The notes under the pieces: model-generated | Databases searched by the model: none | Told to the model about the DNA's origin: nothing | The model's input: only the letters and a program-made list of their open reading frames with translations | Shown here: one piece after another, positions 54,868 through 64,000 of the stretch | How positions within the stretch are numbered: position 1 is the stretch's first letter | Layout of the letters: every line of letters starts with the position of its first letter | Assembly (NCBI RefSeq): GCF_000425745.1 | Contig: NZ_AUEA01000006.1 | Coordinates: 124,001 to 188,000 of the forward strand | Reading direction: 5' to 3' | DNA: 64,000 nt | Origin: Pseudomonas cremoricolorata DSM 17059 = NBRC 16634 | GTDB lineage: Bacteria; Pseudomonadota; Gammaproteobacteria; Pseudomonadales; Pseudomonadaceae | Position numbers and translations under genes: made by a program

Positions 54868-55752
54868 TTACCAGTCGAGGCTCAGCCGCGACTGGAAGCA
54901 ACGCTCCCCTGCCCCCAGTGGATCATCGAAACGCAGTTGCTGCGCCAGCAGCTTGAGCGGACGCTGGTAATCGTCCTGGTCGTTGCGCAGCGTCGGGTAG
55001 AACGGGTCGTTGCAGATCGGCGCACCCAGCGCCGCCATGTGCACCCGCAACTGGTGGGTCTTGCCGGTGATCGGCGAAAGGCCATAGCGCCACCACTGAC
55101 CGTTGCGCTCGAGCACCTGGGCGTGGGTTTCACTGTTGGCGACCCCTGGCACTTCGTGCATGCGAAAGAACGGCTCGCCGTGTTCCAGGCGACTGCAATG
55201 CACCAGCGGAAACTGCCGCTCAGGGAGCGCGGCAGCGATGGCCTGGTAGTGTTTTTCGATACGCCGCTCGGGGAACAGCCGCTGGTACAGGCTGCGGCTC
55301 TGCGGGTTGGCGGAAAACAGCACCAGCCCGGCGGTGTGCCGGTCGATGCGGTGCAGCGGCACCAGGTGAGGATTGTCCAGGCGGCGGATGAGACGGCGCA
55401 GCAAGGTCTGCTCGACATACTCGCCCGACGGCGTCACGGGCAGGAAATGCGGCTTGTCGGCCACCACCAGATGCTCGTCCTGAAACAGCACCTGCTCGTG
55501 CACCGGAATCGGCTTTTCCTGCGCTACTTCGCGAAAATAGTGCACCCGCAAGCCACGTCGGTAGGGCTGATCGGCACCCAGCGCACGCCCATCGGCGCCC
55601 AGCACGCGACCCCGTGCGAAACGGTCACACCACTGCTCACGGCTGATGGCCGGGAAACGCTCGCACAGGCAATCGAGCACCGTGGCCCAGTTGCCCGGGG
55701 GCAGACACACAGTGCTGGCTTGCTGCCGGGCCGGGTCGAAAGTAGAAGTCAT
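54868..55752 (-). CDS. RluA-family pseudouridine synthase
   Basis: Predicted RNA pseudouridine synthase, about 294 residues. Catalytic segment is PLHRIDRHTAGLVLFS, with the essential aspartate; ITGKTHQLRVHMAALGAPICNDPFYP is the second family motif. The Asp-containing motif usually reads HRLDxxTSG. RNA target not assigned. The start could be 55773 or 55752; I took the latter (MTSTFDPARQQ). Confidence 0.9.
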   Translation of the reverse strand: MTSTFDPARQQASTVCLPPGNWATVLDCLCERFPAISREQWCDRFARGRVLGADGRALGADQPYRRGLRVHYFREVAQEKPIPVHEQVLFQDEHLVVADKPHFLPVTPSGEYVEQTLLRRLIRRLDNPHLVPLHRIDRHTAGLVLFSANPQSRSLYQRLFPERRIEKHYQAIAAALPERQFPLVHCSRLEHGEPFFRMHEVPGVANSETHAQVLERNGQWWRYGLSPITGKTHQLRVHMAALGAPICNDPFYPTLRNDQDDYQRPLKLLAQQLRFDDPLGAGERCFQSRLSLDW

Positions 55753-55802
55753 GAAACGCTCAGGTGAGATCAAACGCCGGATTATCCGCGATGCCCGGTG
55801 CT

Positions 55803-56111
55803 TCAGCCAGCCTGCTCGACCGGCTCGCAGCGCGCCTTGAGCCAGCGCAGCACCTGCACGGCATCCCAGCGCGCCGGGTCGTACAAGGCATAGGCCAGGC
55901 CCTGGTAACCCACCACATCCAGTGACCGGTGATAGCCCGCACGCTGGAATGACGCCTCGACCTCGGCGAAACAGGTGTTGAAGTGGACCTTGCCGAACGG
56001 CGTGTGCTCGTCGAGCACCAGGCCCTCGAGGCGCAGTTCCAGCACGGCATCGTCCAGCCGCCGCACATCCATGCGGTTGACGCTGTACTTGAGTTGCTCG
56101 ACGTTGAGCAT
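55803..56111 (-). CDS. Conserved hypothetical protein
   Basis: 102 residues, soluble, no transmembrane segment. Not recognised beyond being a typical Pseudomonas small conserved protein: MLNVEQLKYSVNRMDVRRLD, VLELRLEGLVLDEHTPFGKVHFNTCFAEVEASF, GYHRSLDVVGYQGLAYALYD. The codon pattern is fully host-like. It lies between the pseudouridine synthase and glutaredoxin-like genes on the same strand. Confidence 0.7.
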   Translation of the reverse strand: MLNVEQLKYSVNRMDVRRLDDAVLELRLEGLVLDEHTPFGKVHFNTCFAEVEASFQRAGYHRSLDVVGYQGLAYALYDPARWDAVQVLRWLKARCEPVEQAG

Positions 56112-56166
56112 GGGCGCATCTCTATACTGTATTTATATACAGCATACGGAGTTGCCCAAGCGCCCG

Positions 56167-56415
56167 TCAAATCGTTGCAGCACGTAGAAACGCAACTACT
56201 TGCGCGGTCTCGAACGGCCAGTCCAGTTCCGCCCCGGTATCGGCTCGGCGCAGCACTGGAATACGCAGCGACAGCCGCTCGTAGGTAGACGGATCGTCGG
56301 TGATGTCCAGCAGTTCGACCAACAGGCCGTGCTCGACCAACGGCATGAGCATGGCCTCGGCCACTTCGCACAGGTGGCACCCGAGGGTGCCGTACAGTTG
56401 GCATTCCGGCAGCAT
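56167..56415 (-). CDS. Glutaredoxin-family (DUF836-type) small thiol protein
   Basis: 82 residues of the glutaredoxin-like fold: LYGTLGCHLCEVAEAML carries the CxxC redox motif, followed by IRIPVL-like SLRIPVLRRADTGAELDWPFE with the cis-proline. Predicted cytoplasmic thiol oxidoreductase; partner unknown. Confidence 0.88.
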   Translation of the reverse strand: MLPECQLYGTLGCHLCEVAEAMLMPLVEHGLLVELLDITDDPSTYERLSLRIPVLRRADTGAELDWPFETAQVVAFLRAATI

Positions 56416-56622
56416 GGAGGTTTTCCACCTAGTCTGGATCGAGGCACTATTCTAGGTCGGCGCCGGGCCAAGCGCATCTGCGCCAAGTCAGCTCGGACCA
56501 ACGGCCACGCGGCACAGGCCCGTTGCTCTTGAACGCGCAGGCATAGACCGACAACCCCTACTGAACCTTCCGCAGGTCGGGTCACTCGAAATACCCACAG
56601 ACACTTACAGGGAGCGCCATTC

Positions 56623-56937
56623 ATGGCCAGAAAATCGGCAAAGACTGCACAAGACATCCTCATGGCTGACTTCCAGGCTCTGGTGCGCGATACGGAAAAG
56701 CTGCTCGCCGACACCGCCAACCTGGCCGGTGACCAGGCTGATGAGCTGCGCGAGCAGGTTCACGAGCGTCTGGTGCAAGCCCGCGAGAGCCTGCAGCAAA
56801 CCCAGGAAAACGTGCGTGAGCGAGGCGAGGAAGCGCTGCTCACCGTTGAAACCTATGTCCAGGAAAAGCCTTGGCACGCCGTGGGTATCGCCGCAGGCGT
56901 AGGCCTGCTGATCGGCCTGCTGGCCAACCGCCGCTGA
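56623..56937 (+). CDS. DUF883/YqjD-ElaB-type ribosome-associated membrane protein
   Basis: 104 residues. A long helical part (LMADFQALVRDTEKLLADTANLAGDQADELREQVHERLVQARESL) is followed by a C-terminal hydrophobic helix AVGIAAGVGLLIGLLANRR. In E. coli such tail-anchored proteins tether ribosomes to the inner membrane in stationary phase. First of a three-gene cluster (YqjD-, YqjE-, YqjK-like). Confidence 0.88.
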   Translation: MARKSAKTAQDILMADFQALVRDTEKLLADTANLAGDQADELREQVHERLVQARESLQQTQENVRERGEEALLTVETYVQEKPWHAVGIAAGVGLLIGLLANRR

Positions 56938-56947
56938 GGATCAGGTA

Positions 56948-57322
56948 ATGGATAAGGACGCCATCGGCACTGCAGCGACCGGCAAACGCCTGGGCGCTGC
57001 GGTGCTTGGATTGCTGCATAGTCACGTCGAACTGTTCGGCATCGAGTTGCAGGAGCAGAAAGGCCGCACCTTGCGCCTGCTGCTGTTCGCAGGCTTTGCC
57101 CTGGTCTTTGGCCTGCTGCTGCTGTCGGCACTCTCGGGACTGCTGCTGGTGCTGGTGTGGGACAGCTATCGCCTCGCCGGCATCATCGGCCTGTGCGTGT
57201 TCTACGCCCTGGCCGCAGTGTTCTGCGGACTGCGCCTGAAATCGGCCGTGTTCGATGAATCATCACCTTTCAGTGCCACGCTCGAAGAGCTGGCCAAGGA
57301 CCGGGAGCGCCTGTTGCCATGA
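56948..57322 (+). CDS. Phage-holin-family/YqjE-like inner-membrane protein
   Basis: 124 residues with two hydrophobic segments (LLLFAGFALVFGLLLLSALSGLLLVLVW and IIGLCVFYALAAVFCGLRL) bracketing a short cytoplasmic N-terminus with HVELFGIELQEQKGR. Pfam calls this holin superfamily III, but in this context it is a housekeeping YqjE homologue, not a phage lysis gene. Its stop overlaps the next start by four bases. Confidence 0.88.
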   Translation: MDKDAIGTAATGKRLGAAVLGLLHSHVELFGIELQEQKGRTLRLLLFAGFALVFGLLLLSALSGLLLVLVWDSYRLAGIIGLCVFYALAAVFCGLRLKSAVFDESSPFSATLEELAKDRERLLP

Positions 57323-57645
57323 GCCTGCCGCAAATGCCGACCAGCCGAGACCCCAAGGAAATGCGCAAGGCGCTGCTGCGTCTGCGCATGGAAATGCACC
57401 GCCAGGAAGTGCGCCTTGAGACGGCGCAACTGCTCGACCCGATCCGCCGCCTGCGCAACATGGGCAGCTCGGTGCAACACGGCCTGGATGGCCGTCGCCT
57501 GTCGTTCTGGAACCTGGCAGCCGTGGTGGCGCTGGGCTTCGTGACCGGCAAAGGCGTGCGTGGCGGCGGCGTGGGCCGCTTGCTGGGCTTGAGCAGCAGC
57601 CTGGTGCCGCTGGTTCGCGCGCTGATCGAAAGCCGTCGACGCTAG
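57319..57645 (+). CDS. Conserved hypothetical protein of the yqjDEK-type cluster
   Basis: 108 residues. The N-terminal half is charged and helical (DPKEMRKALLRLRMEMHRQEVRLE), then LSFWNLAAVVALGFVTGKG and LLGLSSSLVPLVRALIESRRR, one weak hydrophobic segment and a basic tail. Position and size match YqjK. It is translationally coupled to the YqjE-like gene (ATGA overlap). Function unknown. Confidence 0.75.
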   Translation: MSLPQMPTSRDPKEMRKALLRLRMEMHRQEVRLETAQLLDPIRRLRNMGSSVQHGLDGRRLSFWNLAAVVALGFVTGKGVRGGGVGRLLGLSSSLVPLVRALIESRRR

Positions 57646-57714
57646 GCATCAGCCGCTTGCGCGGGACCCCGCTGCCCGCGCAAGCTCGACGCTCGACCTG
57701 ATGGAGATGCAGCC

Positions 57715-59046
57715 TTGGACTGGCATAGCCTGCTGAATCGCGAGCGTCTGGGCAAAGCCCATTCCAGCCCGCAGGAAATGGGCCGCAGCCCATTTCACAA
57801 GGATCACGACCGAATCATCTTTTCCGGTGCGTTTCGCCGACTGGGGCGCAAGACCCAGGTGCATCCGGTGTACAGCAACGATCATATCCACACCCGCCTG
57901 ACCCACTCGCTGGAGGTCAGCTGCGTGGGGCGTTCGCTGGGCATGGGCGTTGGCCAGACCCTGCGTGATCAGTTGCCGGACTGGTGCGAGCCCAGTGACC
58001 TGGGCATGATCGTGCAGTCCGCCTGCCTGGCCCACGATATCGGCAACCCACCCTTCGGGCACTCCGGCGAGGACGCCATTCGCTACTGGTTCCAGCAGGC
58101 TGCAGGGCGCGGCTGGCTGGATGACATGAGCGATGCGCAGCGCGCCGACTTCCTCAACTTCGAGGGCAATGCGCAAGGGTTGCGGGTGCTGACCCAGCTC
58201 GAATACCACCAGTTCGATGGCGGCATGCGCCTGACGTACGCCACCCTCGGCACCTACCTCAAGTACCCCTGGAGCGCACGGCACGCCGACGCTCTGGGTT
58301 ACAAGAAGCACAAGTTCGGTTGCTACCAGAGCGAACTGCCCTTGCTGCAGACCATCGCCGACAAGCTCGGCCTGCCGCAACTGGAGGCGCAGCGCTGGGC
58401 ACGCCACCCCCTGGTCTACCTGATGGAGGCCGCAGACGACATCTGCTATGCCTTGATCGACCTGGAAGACGGTCTGGAAATGGACCTGCTGCACTACACC
58501 GAGGTCGAGGCATTGCTGCTCGATCTGGTGGGTGATGATCTACCGGAAACCTACCGCCTGCTCGGTCCGGGCGACTCTCGCCGACGCAAGCTCGCGATCC
58601 TGCGCGGCAAAGCCATCGAACACCTGACCAACGCCGCGGCCGAGGCCTTCGTCGAACAGCAGCCAGCCCTGTTGCGCGGTGAATTGGCTGGCGACCTGGT
58701 GGAACACATGCACGGTCCGGCACAGCGCTGTGTGCTTCAGGCCAAGGACATGGCGCGCAAGAAGATCTTCCAGGACAAACGCAAGACACTGCATGAGATA
58801 GGCGCCTACACCACGCTGGAAATTCTCCTCAATGCCTTCTGCCTGGCTGCGCTCGAGCAGCAAGGCGGACGCACGCCGTCGTTCAAGAGCCGGCGCGTAC
58901 TCGACCTGCTGGGCAACCATGCGCCTGACCCCAACGGCTCACTGCACAGTGCGTTTCTGCGCATGATCGACTTCATCGCTGGCATGACCGACAGCTACGC
59001 CAGTGAGATGGCCTGCGAGATGACCGGACGTTCCAGCCCGGTATGA
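57715..59046 (+). CDS. dGTPase-like deoxynucleoside triphosphate triphosphohydrolase
   Basis: HD-domain hydrolase releasing tripolyphosphate from dNTPs, 443 residues. Motifs: [34 protein letters not shown] (first metal histidines) and [19 protein letters not shown] (HD pair). The start is most likely a TTG at 57715, with GGAG about ten bases upstream; no in-frame ATG lies close before it. Confidence 0.92.
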   Translation: MDWHSLLNRERLGKAHSSPQEMGRSPFHKDHDRIIFSGAFRRLGRKTQVHPVYSNDHIHTRLTHSLEVSCVGRSLGMGVGQTLRDQLPDWCEPSDLGMIVQSACLAHDIGNPPFGHSGEDAIRYWFQQAAGRGWLDDMSDAQRADFLNFEGNAQGLRVLTQLEYHQFDGGMRLTYATLGTYLKYPWSARHADALGYKKHKFGCYQSELPLLQTIADKLGLPQLEAQRWARHPLVYLMEAADDICYALIDLEDGLEMDLLHYTEVEALLLDLVGDDLPETYRLLGPGDSRRRKLAILRGKAIEHLTNAAAEAFVEQQPALLRGELAGDLVEHMHGPAQRCVLQAKDMARKKIFQDKRKTLHEIGAYTTLEILLNAFCLAALEQQGGRTPSFKSRRVLDLLGNHAPDPNGSLHSAFLRMIDFIAGMTDSYASEMACEMTGRSSPV

Positions 59047-59317
59047 CCTGCCCGCGTCACGCGCCCAGGCGGCGTGTGACGCATTGGGACTATTCCTACA
59101 TGGCAGCCGCAGACAATAAACAGTTACCGGAGAATCCACATAACTGGACACCAACTTGGGGTTGACACATACACGCTCAAGAACATTTCGTAGCCGGACT
59201 TCTGTTTTACTGTAAGCCATTTCCTATATCCGCCTGATTGCCCCAACCACCATGTGCGACCTCCTCCAACTACGTTAAGGTGCCGGCTGCCTACCCTCTC
59301 CCGCATGGAAAGCCGAT
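59047..59317. promoter_or_regulatory. Control region upstream of the BvgA/BvgS-type pair
   Basis: 271 bases without a gene. Begins with a hairpin GCGTCAC/GTGACGC (59054-59082) that may terminate the dGTPase gene, though without a T run. TTGACA occurs at 59162-59167 but I cannot place a convincing minus-10 box. Confidence 0.4.
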
Positions 59318-59938
59318 ATGCACTCAATATTCATCGTGGACGATCATCCGGTCATTCGCCTGGCCGTTCGTATGTTATTGGAGAATCAACACTACAAGAT
59401 CGTTGGCGAATCAGATAATGGCGTCGACGCCATGCAGATGGTTCGCGAGAGCAAGCCAGACCTGGTGATCCTCGACATCAGCATTCCCAAGCTCGACGGC
59501 CTTGAAGTGCTGTCGCGCCTGCAAACCCTGGGCCTGCCGATGAAGGTGCTCGTGCTCACCGCGCAGTCGCCTGCCTTGTTCGCGGTGCGCTGCATGCAGT
59601 CCGGCGCGTCGGGTTATGTGTGCAAACAGGAGGATCTTGGCGAACTACTCAGTGCGATAAAAGCGGTGCTTTCCGGCTATAACTATTTCCCCAGCCAGGC
59701 CATCAATACCAGCTTGCAGGAAGACAACCGCGACCTTGAGTTGTTTCGCCTGATCAATGATCGCGAATTGATGGTCCTGCAACTTTTCGCGCAAGGGCGA
59801 AGTAACAAAGACATCGCCCGCGGCATGTTTCTCAGCAACAAGACCGTCAGCACCTACAAGAAGCGCCTGATGCAGAAGCTTCAGGTCGAGACGCTGGTCG
59901 AGCTGATCGACATCGCCAAGCGCAATGCGCTGGTCTGA
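59318..59938 (+). CDS. NarL/LuxR-family response regulator (BvgA-like)
   Basis: 206 residues. Receiver domain with acidic pocket DDH, phospho-aspartate D53 in VILDISIPKLDGLEVL, and VLTAQSPALFAVRCMQSGASGYVCKQEDL; C-terminal LuxR helix-turn-helix REL MVLQLFAQGRSNKDIARGMFLSNKTVSTYKKRLMQKL. Ten bases separate it from the large hybrid kinase gene, so they form a phosphorelay pair of the BvgA/EvgA type. Confidence 0.92.
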   Translation: MHSIFIVDDHPVIRLAVRMLLENQHYKIVGESDNGVDAMQMVRESKPDLVILDISIPKLDGLEVLSRLQTLGLPMKVLVLTAQSPALFAVRCMQSGASGYVCKQEDLGELLSAIKAVLSGYNYFPSQAINTSLQEDNRDLELFRLINDRELMVLQLFAQGRSNKDIARGMFLSNKTVSTYKKRLMQKLQVETLVELIDIAKRNALV

Positions 59939-59947
59939 GGCGCTGCC

Positions 59948-62900
59948 ATGAACCTGTTTGCAGGTCTGCTGCTGGCCCTGATCCTCTGCTCGTTCGCCAG
60001 CCAGGCCCATACACGTCCCCTCGATGCGCATACCTACCTGTTGCTCAGCCGCGCCAGCGCCCAGGCCATCGACATTCCACTGACACCGCGGCAACGCCAG
60101 TGGATCAGCGGTCGCAAGCGCCTGGTGGTCGGCACCACCGCCCCAGACAATCCGCCGTTCGATATCACCATCGGCGGTCGCGAATATCAGGGCCTGACTG
60201 CCGACTACGTCGGGCTGATCAGCACGGCTCTGGGGCTTCCAGTGGAAATCCTCCGTCTGCCCGACCGCAAGGCGGCGATCGAGGCACTCAAACGCGGACA
60301 GATCGACCTGCTGGGCAGTGCCAATGGCTTTGAAGCGGCGAAAGCCGGGCTGGTGCTGTCGCGGCCCTACGCGGTCGATCAACCGGTGCTGGTGACCCGC
60401 GAAGACGAGACCCGTGCCCTGGACATGGGTCTTGAGGGCATGCGCCTGAGCATGCTCTATCACTACCTACCCAGCGCCGAAATCAGCGCCGCGTACCCCA
60501 ATGCACAGTTGCAGACCTACGAATCGACCACCCAGGCGATCAACGCCGTGGCCTTCGACCAGGCCGACGTGTTCATTGGCGACACCATTTCCACCCATTA
60601 CCAGATCAACCAGGGGCATCTGCCGCACCTGCGCATGGCCAGCTTCGGCAAACACGAAATGGTCGGCTTCAGCTTCGCCATGCGCCAGAACGAGACCCTG
60701 CTGCTCGAACTGGTCAATACCATTCTCGACGCCCTGCCCAGCACTGCCCGCACGGAAATCTCGCGGCGCTGGAGCGCTGGCAGCGACAATCTGCTGACCG
60801 ACCGCAAGCTGCAGTTGTCGCAGCGCGAAGCGCGCTGGTTGCGCAACAATCCGGTGATGCGCGTGGTGGTCAACGAGAACGCGGCCCCGCTATCGTTTCT
60901 CGACAGCAATGGACACCTGCGCGGCATCGCTGCCGACCTGCTTGAGCTGATTCGCCTGCGCACCGGCCTGCGTTTTCAGGTGCAGCGTGGCGGCGATATC
61001 AACGACATGATCGCCGGACTCGTGCATGGTCGCAGCGACATCATCGCCACCTTCGCCGCCAACGAAGGCATCGGCAAAGGCCTGGGCATCACCCGCCCCT
61101 ACCTGGAAACCTCATACGTGCTGGTGACTCGTGCCGATGCCGGGCAACCCACGACCCTCGATCAACTGGCCGGCAAACGTGTTGCCGTCGCCGCCCACGG
61201 CAGCATCGAGCGCAAGCTGAGCGTGAGCCACCCGCAGATCGCGCTGGTGCCAACCCAGAGCTCGTTATATTCGATCGGCCTGCTGGCCAGTGGCGCGGTG
61301 GATGCCACGGTGATCACCCTGATCGACGCCAACCATGCCCTGACCACGCGAGACAATCTGGTCATTCGCATGACCGTGGGCAGCGAACCGGCCAGCTTCG
61401 CCATGGCCACAGCCCCAGGCGCGACGGAACTGGCCTCGATTCTCGACAAGGCGCTGTTGAGCATCACCCCCGAGGAGCTGGGGGTGATCCACAGCCGCTG
61501 GCGCAGCTACAGCCTGTTCGACGACGCGCAGTGGCCGCTGTATCGACGCATCATCCTGCAAGTGGTGCTGATCACCGCAGCCATGCTGGTGCTGGCCCTG
61601 ATGTGGAACGCGCGCCTGCGTCGGCAGATCGGCCAGCGGCGTCTTGCCGAGCGGGCCCTGAGCGATCAGCTCGAGTTCATGCGCGCACTGCTCAACGGCA
61701 CCCCGCACCCGATGTACGTGCGCGACCGCGAGGGACGACTGCAAAGCTGCAACGAAAGCTACCTTGAGGCGGTCAACGCCGACGCCGAGGACGTGCTGGG
61801 CATGCGTCTGGAAGAAAGCGCACTGACCAACTGCGCCTACACGCGGCAGATGCAATCGGACTACCAGACCGTCATGGAGCAGGGAACACCGCTGATTCTC
61901 GACCGACCGATGCGCTTCAACGACGAGGAAAAGACCCTCTACCACTGGATACTGCCGTACCGCGACTCGCTCGGCGAAGTGCAGGGCATCATCGGCGGCT
62001 GGATCGACATCAGTGACCGACGCGAACTGGTACAGGACCTGCGTCTGGCCAAGCAACAGGCAGACGACGCCAACCGCGCCAAGAGCACCTTCCTGGCGAC
62101 CATCAGTCATGAAATCCGCACGCCGATGAACGCGGTGATCGGCATGCTGGAACTGGCCCTGCGCCGGGCCGATCAGGGCGAGCTCGATCGCCCCGCCATC
62201 GAGGTGGCGCACCAGTCCGCCAAGGATCTGCTAGGTCTGATCGGCGATATTCTCGACATCGTGCGAATAGAGTCCGGGCACCTCTCGCTCAACCCGGAGG
62301 TGGTCGACCCCATCGAGTTGGTCGAGTCGGTGGGCCGCGTGTTCGACGGTTTGGCGCGGCAGAAGGGCCTGGCGCTGCAGGTGGCGATCGCGCCCGGCAT
62401 GCGCAGCCATGTTCGGGTCGACCCTCTGCGCTTCAAGCAGGTGATCTCCAACCTAGTCAGCAATGCCATCAAATTCACCGAACAAGGACAGGTGCGTATC
62501 TGCGTGGCGCTGCGCGAGACCGCCACGGCAGGTTCGCTGATGCTCGACCTCGAGGTACACGACACCGGCATCGGCATAGACGAAGAGCAGCTGCAGCGCC
62601 TGTTCAGTCCGTTCGTGCAAGCCAACCCCAACAGTCAGGAAGCTCGCAACGGCACAGGTCTGGGGCTGGTGATCAGCCAGAACCTGTGCGAGATGATGGG
62701 CGGCAGCCTGTCCCTGGAAAGCCTGCAGGGCGTCGGCACCCGTGTGCGCATGCAAATGAGCCTGCAACGTGCCGAGCCGTCGGCGCCGCCGGCGATCTGC
62801 GAAGAAAAGACGCCGCCACTCGATCCGCACCTGCATGTACTGGTGATCGACGATCATCCGGCCAACCTGATGCTGATGACCCAGCAACTCGACCAGCTCG

Positions 62901-63565
62901 GGCTGAGCCACGAAAGCGCCAGCGATGGGCGGGAAGGCTTGAACACCTGGCGCGCGGGTGACTTCGACGTGCTCATCCTCGACTGCAACATGCCGCACAT
63001 GAGCGGTTATCAACTGGCGCGAATCCTGCGCGCGGAAGAACAGCTGCATGGCCATCGACGCTGCACGATTCTGGGCTACACCGCCAACGCGCAACCCGAG
63101 GTGCGCCAGCAATGCATCGATGCCGGCATGGACGACTGCCTGCTCAAACCGATTTCATTGTCGGCGCTCAATCAGCGCCTGAGCGGCATCCGTGCTACCG
63201 GTCAGCGCCACCGCGGGCGCTCGCATCCCTTCGACTTGAACGGTTTGAGATCGGTGGTCGGCGACAGCCAGGCAGACCGCAGGCGGCTACTGGAAACCTT
63301 GCTGTCGAGCCTTCAGCACGACTTGCAGGTGCTGATGCAAATCGACCCGCAGGATGCGCCCGGCGCCCTCGCTGATCAAGCGCACAAGATTCTCGGTGCG
63401 GCGCGCATGCTGGACGCCAAGCCGCTGATGCAGGCGTGCGAACTGCTGCAGCAACAGCGCCAGGTGCAGCACCTGCGACGCAACCGCCAGTGCCTGGCGC
63501 GTCACATGCGCCGGGTCGAGAAGGCCCTGAGCCGCGAACTGCAGATCAGCACAGGCCAGAACTGA
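59948..63565 (+). CDS. BvgS/EvgS-type unorthodox hybrid sensor kinase
   Basis: 1205 residues, single-pass complex kinase. Signal sequence (1-20), two periplasmic solute-binding-like (venus flytrap) domains (about 45-270 and 285-525), a transmembrane helix near 533-553, a PAS domain (about 570-690), HisKA with H721 in TISHEIRTPMNAVIGM, an ATPase domain with SNAIKFTEQG and GTGLGLVIS, a receiver with D1012 in VLILDCNMPHMSG, and an HPt domain with H1146 in QAHKILGAA. Predicted relay is H721 to D1012 to H1146 to D53 of the partner regulator. The ligand is not known. Confidence 0.93.
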   Translation: MNLFAGLLLALILCSFASQAHTRPLDAHTYLLLSRASAQAIDIPLTPRQRQWISGRKRLVVGTTAPDNPPFDITIGGREYQGLTADYVGLISTALGLPVEILRLPDRKAAIEALKRGQIDLLGSANGFEAAKAGLVLSRPYAVDQPVLVTREDETRALDMGLEGMRLSMLYHYLPSAEISAAYPNAQLQTYESTTQAINAVAFDQADVFIGDTISTHYQINQGHLPHLRMASFGKHEMVGFSFAMRQNETLLLELVNTILDALPSTARTEISRRWSAGSDNLLTDRKLQLSQREARWLRNNPVMRVVVNENAAPLSFLDSNGHLRGIAADLLELIRLRTGLRFQVQRGGDINDMIAGLVHGRSDIIATFAANEGIGKGLGITRPYLETSYVLVTRADAGQPTTLDQLAGKRVAVAAHGSIERKLSVSHPQIALVPTQSSLYSIGLLASGAVDATVITLIDANHALTTRDNLVIRMTVGSEPASFAMATAPGATELASILDKALLSITPEELGVIHSRWRSYSLFDDAQWPLYRRIILQVVLITAAMLVLALMWNARLRRQIGQRRLAERALSDQLEFMRALLNGTPHPMYVRDREGRLQSCNESYLEAVNADAEDVLGMRLEESALTNCAYTRQMQSDYQTVMEQGTPLILDRPMRFNDEEKTLYHWILPYRDSLGEVQGIIGGWIDISDRRELVQDLRLAKQQADDANRAKSTFLATISHEIRTPMNAVIGMLELALRRADQGELDRPAIEVAHQSAKDLLGLIGDILDIVRIESGHLSLNPEVVDPIELVESVGRVFDGLARQKGLALQVAIAPGMRSHVRVDPLRFKQVISNLVSNAIKFTEQGQVRICVALRETATAGSLMLDLEVHDTGIGIDEEQLQRLFSPFVQANPNSQEARNGTGLGLVISQNLCEMMGGSLSLESLQGVGTRVRMQMSLQRAEPSAPPAICEEKTPPLDPHLHVLVIDDHPANLMLMTQQLDQLGLSHESASDGREGLNTWRAGDFDVLILDCNMPHMSGYQLARILRAEEQLHGHRRCTILGYTANAQPEVRQQCIDAGMDDCLLKPISLSALNQRLSGIRATGQRHRGRSHPFDLNGLRSVVGDSQADRRRLLETLLSSLQHDLQVLMQIDPQDAPGALADQAHKILGAARMLDAKPLMQACELLQQQRQVQHLRRNRQCLARHMRRVEKALSRELQISTGQN

Positions 63566-63589
63566 AACGGCCACCCGAAGGTGGCCGTT
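63566..63589. terminator. Hairpin between the hybrid kinase gene and yggL
   Basis: AACGGCCACC, CGAA tetraloop, GGTGGCCGTT: perfect ten-base stem right after the kinase stop and before the convergent yggL stop. Confidence 0.75.
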
Positions 63590-63598
63590 GTGCGTGGA

Positions 63599-63943
63599 TC
63601 AGGAAGCCGAGTTGATCGGCTTTTCCGGATACCAGGCGTCCAGCAGTGGGCTGACTTCGACGCTGGTCAGTTCGCTACGGCCCTTGAGCCATGCTTCTAC
63701 TGCAGCGCGCTGCTCTTCGCTGACCGAGCCACGCTCGGCCAGGCAGACCAGACCGAAGTCATCACCGCCGACGTAGTCCAGGCCATTGGCATCCATGGCT
63801 TCAGCCAGGAAAGCGCCGAGGAAAGCGTCGATGGCGTCGTCAGACAGGTCTTCCTTGAAAGCCAGGTTCAGCTCGAAACCCAACTCCTGGAATTCATCCA
63901 CGCACAGTTTCTTGCGCAGTCGACGGGAACGGTTGGTAGCCAT
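63599..63943 (-). CDS. yggL: YggL, 50S-binding DUF469 protein
   Basis: 114 residues. Family signature at the N-terminus: NRSRRLRKKLCVDEFQELGFELNL, and WL near the C-terminal third (AVEAWLKGRSELTSVEVSPLLDAW). YggL associates with the large ribosomal subunit in E. coli. The ATG at 63943 (MATNRSRRLRKKL) is chosen over one 11 codons upstream because of the family start and AGGATTG before it. Confidence 0.9.
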   Translation of the reverse strand: MATNRSRRLRKKLCVDEFQELGFELNLAFKEDLSDDAIDAFLGAFLAEAMDANGLDYVGGDDFGLVCLAERGSVSEEQRAAVEAWLKGRSELTSVEVSPLLDAWYPEKPINSAS

Positions 63944-64000
63944 GAAACAATCCTCTTGAGTAATTACGCGCGGCACTTTAGCAGTTTCCGCGGGGCGGCG

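Noticed and set aside
56948..57322. Prophage holin
   Set aside because: The holin-family label is a fold match only; neighbours are YqjD- and YqjK-like and there are no phage genes.

Overview
The window is a chromosomal segment of a fluorescent Pseudomonas, most like the P. putida group. This rests on high-GC coding with codon use to match, the intact cmaX-cfrX-cmpX-sigX-oprF block, pyoverdine maturation genes, the ppsA/ppsR pair, and a gene order that resembles P. putida chromosomes as far as I remember them. I had no database access, so family calls rest on recognised protein sequence and motifs.

Region 1 (1-8.1 kb) is a pyoverdine (siderophore) locus: the Tat-exported tyrosinase pvdP, divergent from pvdM-pvdN, then an alpha/beta hydrolase, a siderophore-interacting flavoprotein and pvdH. 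Four perfect TAAAT-N16-CGT boxes, the PvdS sigma-factor promoter signature, sit in front of pvdP, pvdM, the flavoprotein gene and pvdH. An OmpR/histidine-kinase pair follows (8.1-10.1 kb).

Region 2 (10.2-25.4 kb, resuming at 32.5-35.4 kb) is ureide (purine) catabolism. uraH, puuE, uraD, allA and puuD take urate to glyoxylate plus urea. gcl-hyi-glxR-ttuD-pyk then take glyoxylate to pyruvate. A urea channel, a Tsx-type outer-membrane channel, an NCS1 permease and an allantoin racemase complete the set. Four perfect copies and one near copy of the palindrome TTGTATACAA mark the promoters of these dispersed units and suggest one shared regulator that is not encoded here.

Region 3 (25.4-35.4 kb) holds two orphan short RHS-core proteins with unrelated C-termini on either side of a potassium channel gene, then sbp, a large MscS channel and an rRNA methyltransferase gene.

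Region 4 (36.28-39.69 kb) is the most unusual. An FKBP-type prolyl isomerase gene is split in two by about 3.07 kb of AT-rich foreign DNA. The insert carries a small serine recombinase, a lipoprotein gene, a gene with an internal stop and a truncated gene. Both junctions carry codons for the same FKBP motif (KGW[D/E]Q).

Region 5 (39.7-64 kb) is core chromosome: rlmKL, rmf with a multi-hairpin leader, pyrD, oprF-sigX-cmpX-cfrX-cmaX-rraA, an esterase-like gene, ppsA/ppsR, an Aer-type receptor, a pseudouridine synthase, a YqjD/YqjE-type envelope cluster, a dGTPase-like gene, a BvgA/BvgS-type phosphorelay and yggL. No tRNA, rRNA, CRISPR array or intact insertion sequence was seen.
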